In this document: in pieces, positions 4,179 to 6,525 of the stretch
How the letters are laid out: each line of letters starts with the position of its first letter
How positions within the stretch are numbered: the stretch's first letter is position 1
DNA from: PHET01 sp038202795
Lineage (GTDB): Bacteria; Actinomycetota; Coriobacteriia; Anaerosomatales; PHET01
Reading direction: 5' to 3'
Assembly (NCBI GenBank): GCA_038202795.1
Contig: JBBREQ010000118.1
Location: 1-6,525 of the forward strand
DNA length: 6,525 nucleotides
Position numbers and translations under genes: made by a program
The notes under the pieces: generated by a model
The model's input: the letters and a program-made list of their open reading frames with translations, nothing else
The model's database searches: none
Told to the model about the DNA's origin: nothing

Positions 4179-6525
4179 ATGTTGGAGTCGATCAAGGAAA
4201 TCTTCGGAGACCGTGCCAGCGATGACGCGCTTAGGCGGTTCGTCTACGGTCACGACATGGGCGCATTGCCGGACGCCATCGGTAGGTTCATCGACAACGT
4301 GCCGGCGTTGGTGGTTCAGCCTGTAAGCGAGTCGGAGGTCGTCTCGCTTGTGAACGCAGCCCGGGACAAGGATGTTCCGCTCGTTCCGCGCGGCGGGGCG
4401 ACTGCAGGGTTCGGGGGAGCGGTTCCGGCGAAGGGTGGCATTGTCGTCGACTTCGTCCGGATGACCGGCGTTACCGCGGTCGACGCTACCTCTTTCACCG
4501 TCACGGTGGAGCCGGGCATCGTCTGGGCCGACCTCGACAAGGCACTCAACGCCCGGGGGCTCCGCGTTCCGCTCTATCCCACGAGCTCTTTGTCGGCGAC
4601 CGTTGGCGGCTGGGTCGCACAGGGCGGCGCAGGCATCGGCAGCCGTGGAGAGGGCGACCTGTTCGACAACCTCGTGTCTGTGCGAGCGGTGCTCGGTTCA
4701 GGCGACGTCCACGAGTTCACCGGTGAAGAGCTGCGGATGGTCTACGCGATGGAGGGCATCACCGGTGTGATCACCGGTGTCACGATTGTGGTCAAGCCAG
4801 CTGTCGAGATGGTGCCGCAGCTGTTCGCGTTCTCCTCGGCAAGTCAGGCTCAGCAGTTCGCCACGGCGTCGGGGGAGTTCGATATCTGGCACCTCAACGT
4901 ACAGCCGCCGCACTTCGTAGCGCTGAAGAACAGGGCCACGGGCGAGCACCTTCCTGAAGAGTGGCTCGTGTTCGTGGCGTTCGCGACCTCCGAGCAGACG
5001 AGCCTCTCGCTGGAGAGCCTTGCCGTGCGGGGCGGCGGACGCAGACTCTCCAAGCGCGACGCGGAGCACGAGTGGGGCGAGCGCTTCTACCCGCTGCGCG
5101 GCAAGAAGTTCGGCCCCTCGATCGTGGCGACCGACGTGGTGATTCCCGCCGACAAGCTCGCGGAGTTCTCGGCGAAGGTATCGTCGAAGTTCGGCGACGA
5201 GCTCGTCTTCGAGGCGACTGCGGTAGGTATGTCCGAGTACGCGGTAATCGGCTTCATGCTCGCCGATGAGCGCAAGCTCAACTTCATGATGCTCTTCGCC
5301 AACTCACTGGCCGTCAACGAGATCGCCAAGAAGGTGGGAGGTCGCGCTTTTGCAAGCGGCATGTATCTCACGCCGGAGTCGGAGGCGATCTTCGGTGCAG
5401 AGCTGCTCGAACAGGTCGTGGCATTCAAGCGCCGGACCGACCCCGCGGGCATCCTGAACCCCGGCAAGGTCCTGCCGCCCAAGTACGACCCCGACTCGCC
5501 GGTGAAGCTCATCGCGCGCGCGGTCGGCTCGGCGCGGGGTGTCGCGGGAATCGGCGGGGCGCTGGGCCGCGTGATGAACGGCAACGGCACCGGTGCAAAG
5601 AAGATCTCCGACCTGCCTAACGACATGGAGAACGGGGCCTTTGCCTGCGCGAGCTGCGGGTTCTGTCGCAACGTCTGCACCGTGTTCACGCCCGATCCGT
5701 GGGAGGACAACTCCCCGCGCGGCAAGTGGTACATGCTCAAGGAGTACGCGAAGGGCAACCTCGCGTTCGACCAGGCCATGGCCGCGAAGATCACCCTGTG
5801 CACCACGTGCAAACGTTGCGACCTGGTCTGCGAGGTTTCGCTCAACATGACCGAGGAGTTCCTGGGCGTGAAGCCGTACGTGCTCAGCACGAAGGATTTC
5901 GAGAACACCGGACTGGCGGACGTGCGAGCCAACGTCATCGCGACCGGCAACTTCTGGGGCGCCCCTGATGAGGCAACTGAATGGCGCACTGATGATATGC
6001 GCTTCTCCGAGGACAGCGGGGTGGCCTACTGGCCGGGGTGCTGGAACAGCATCATCTTGAAGAACGCCCCGCGCAACGCCGTCCATCTCATGAACGCCGC
6101 CGGGCTCGAGCCCGTCTACCTCGGCGACGAGCAGGTCTGCTGTGGCATGTATCACGCGCTGGGTGGCTACGCCGACGACTTTGCGCAGCGCATACAGGCG
6201 AATCTCGAGCTCATGAATCGCCGAGGTGTCAAGACCGTCGTAACATCGTGCCCGGGCTGCTTCGCGAACTTCACCGAGCACTACAAGCACGTGGCCGCCG
6301 AGCTCGGCATTCAGTGCGATATCGAGTTCAAGCACATGGTCGTGTATCTCAGCGAACTCGTTGAGCAGGGCAAGCTCACGTTCCCGGAGGCCGAGCCGGT
6401 CTCCGTGACGTACCACGACTCATGCCATCTTGGCCGCTGGTTCGGCAAGTACGAGGAGCCGCGGACGGTGCTCGGCGCGATGCCGGGACTTGAGCTGCGC
6501 GAGATGGAGCACAGCAGGGAGAACG
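4179..6525 (+). CDS. FAD-linked oxidase fused to [4Fe-4S] ferredoxin and CCG domains (GlcD/GlcF-type fusion; 3' partial)
   Basis: The frame is open from the ATG at 4179 to the right edge (782 codons without a stop). Domains in order: a GlcD/FAD_binding_4 fold (about 40-185) with VPRGGATAGFGGA near 69-81 and the flavin loop PTSSLSATVGG through GAGIGSRGEGD (134-160); the FAD-oxidase C-terminal domain ending DPAGILNPGK (421-430); two ferredoxin-type clusters, C490-C493-C496-C500 and C541-C544-C547-C551; then a CCG domain C621-X32-C654C655-X35-C691-X2-C694, an exact fit to CX31-39CCX35-36CXXC. A second CCG domain begins at C749 (HDSCHLG) and is cut by the edge. This architecture belongs to enzymes that oxidise D-lactate, glycolate or other 2-hydroxyacids and pass electrons through Fe-S clusters to quinone or another carrier; GlcD and GlcF are separate proteins in Escherichia coli. 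No signal peptide or membrane segment is visible. The exact substrate is unknown. Likely repressed by the upstream TetR protein. Confidence 0.92.
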   Translation, partial: MLESIKEIFGDRASDDALRRFVYGHDMGALPDAIGRFIDNVPALVVQPVSESEVVSLVNAARDKDVPLVPRGGATAGFGGAVPAKGGIVVDFVRMTGVTAVDATSFTVTVEPGIVWADLDKALNARGLRVPLYPTSSLSATVGGWVAQGGAGIGSRGEGDLFDNLVSVRAVLGSGDVHEFTGEELRMVYAMEGITGVITGVTIVVKPAVEMVPQLFAFSSASQAQQFATASGEFDIWHLNVQPPHFVALKNRATGEHLPEEWLVFVAFATSEQTSLSLESLAVRGGGRRLSKRDAEHEWGERFYPLRGKKFGPSIVATDVVIPADKLAEFSAKVSSKFGDELVFEATAVGMSEYAVIGFMLADERKLNFMMLFANSLAVNEIAKKVGGRAFASGMYLTPESEAIFGAELLEQVVAFKRRTDPAGILNPGKVLPPKYDPDSPVKLIARAVGSARGVAGIGGALGRVMNGNGTGAKKISDLPNDMENGAFACASCGFCRNVCTVFTPDPWEDNSPRGKWYMLKEYAKGNLAFDQAMAAKITLCTTCKRCDLVCEVSLNMTEEFLGVKPYVLSTKDFENTGLADVRANVIATGNFWGAPDEATEWRTDDMRFSEDSGVAYWPGCWNSIILKNAPRNAVHLMNAAGLEPVYLGDEQVCCGMYHALGGYADDFAQRIQANLELMNRRGVKTVVTSCPGCFANFTEHYKHVAAELGIQCDIEFKHMVVYLSELVEQGKLTFPEAEPVSVTYHDSCHLGRWFGKYEEPRTVLGAMPGLELREMEHSREN

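Noticed and set aside
5304..6416. Long minus-strand open frame (370 codons) opposite the FAD/Fe-S gene
   Set aside because: It is antisense to a gene with clear FAD, ferredoxin and CCG motifs. Its translation is Arg/Val/His-rich with no recognisable domain, as expected for the shadow of a GC3-biased gene.
1..6525. tRNA, rRNA, CRISPR array, insertion sequence or attachment site
   Set aside because: Reading the gaps between genes (93, 69, 83 and 135 bp) gave no cloverleaf, regularly spaced repeat array, transposase motif or terminal inverted repeat pair.

Overview
The window is a compact, all-plus-strand stretch of GC-rich (roughly 60% by eye) bacterial DNA with strong codon third-position G/C bias. 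Its genes are those of an anaerobe with metal- and flavin-rich redox chemistry: a tungsten/molybdenum aldehyde:ferredoxin oxidoreductase (AOR) family enzyme, a B12-binding-domain radical SAM protein, a DUF4242 (SCO4226-like) protein and an FAD/[4Fe-4S]/CCG fusion oxidoreductase. This content would fit an anaerobic actinobacterium such as the Coriobacteriia/OPB41 group, but that is inference from gene content and base composition; no marker gene is present.

Layout. Positions 2-1249 hold the C-terminal part of an AOR-family enzyme that enters from the left edge, with its CxxCxxxC [4Fe-4S] ligands visible. It overlaps by 4 bp (ATGA) an unrecognised 135-residue protein (1246-1653). A 93-bp gap carrying a long, nearly continuous hairpin (1675-1715) precedes a B12-binding radical SAM gene (1747-3033, GTG start set by a GGAGG). 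After 69 bp comes a 90-residue DUF4242 gene (3103-3375). These four are plausibly one transcription unit, with the hairpin as a possible internal control or processing point.

A second unit begins at about 3399. It has a sigma70-like promoter, a TetR-family regulator (3459-4043), and then a 135-bp regulatory gap with a second sigma70-like promoter and two related AGAACGA-N4-type sites, one of them a perfect inverted repeat. The gap drives a large oxidoreductase gene that starts at 4179 and runs off the right edge (at least 782 codons). That protein is a GlcD-type FAD domain fused to two Cys4 ferredoxin-type clusters, then a textbook CCG domain and the start of a second one.

How it may work together (inference): the TetR protein probably represses the flavin/Fe-S oxidoreductase through the operators over its promoter, and may repress itself through a degenerate copy of the same site at its own ribosome-binding site. 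The AOR would exchange electrons with ferredoxin and the FAD/Fe-S fusion would oxidise a hydroxyacid-like substrate and pass electrons on through Fe-S/CCG clusters. Whether the two units share a pathway cannot be decided from this window.
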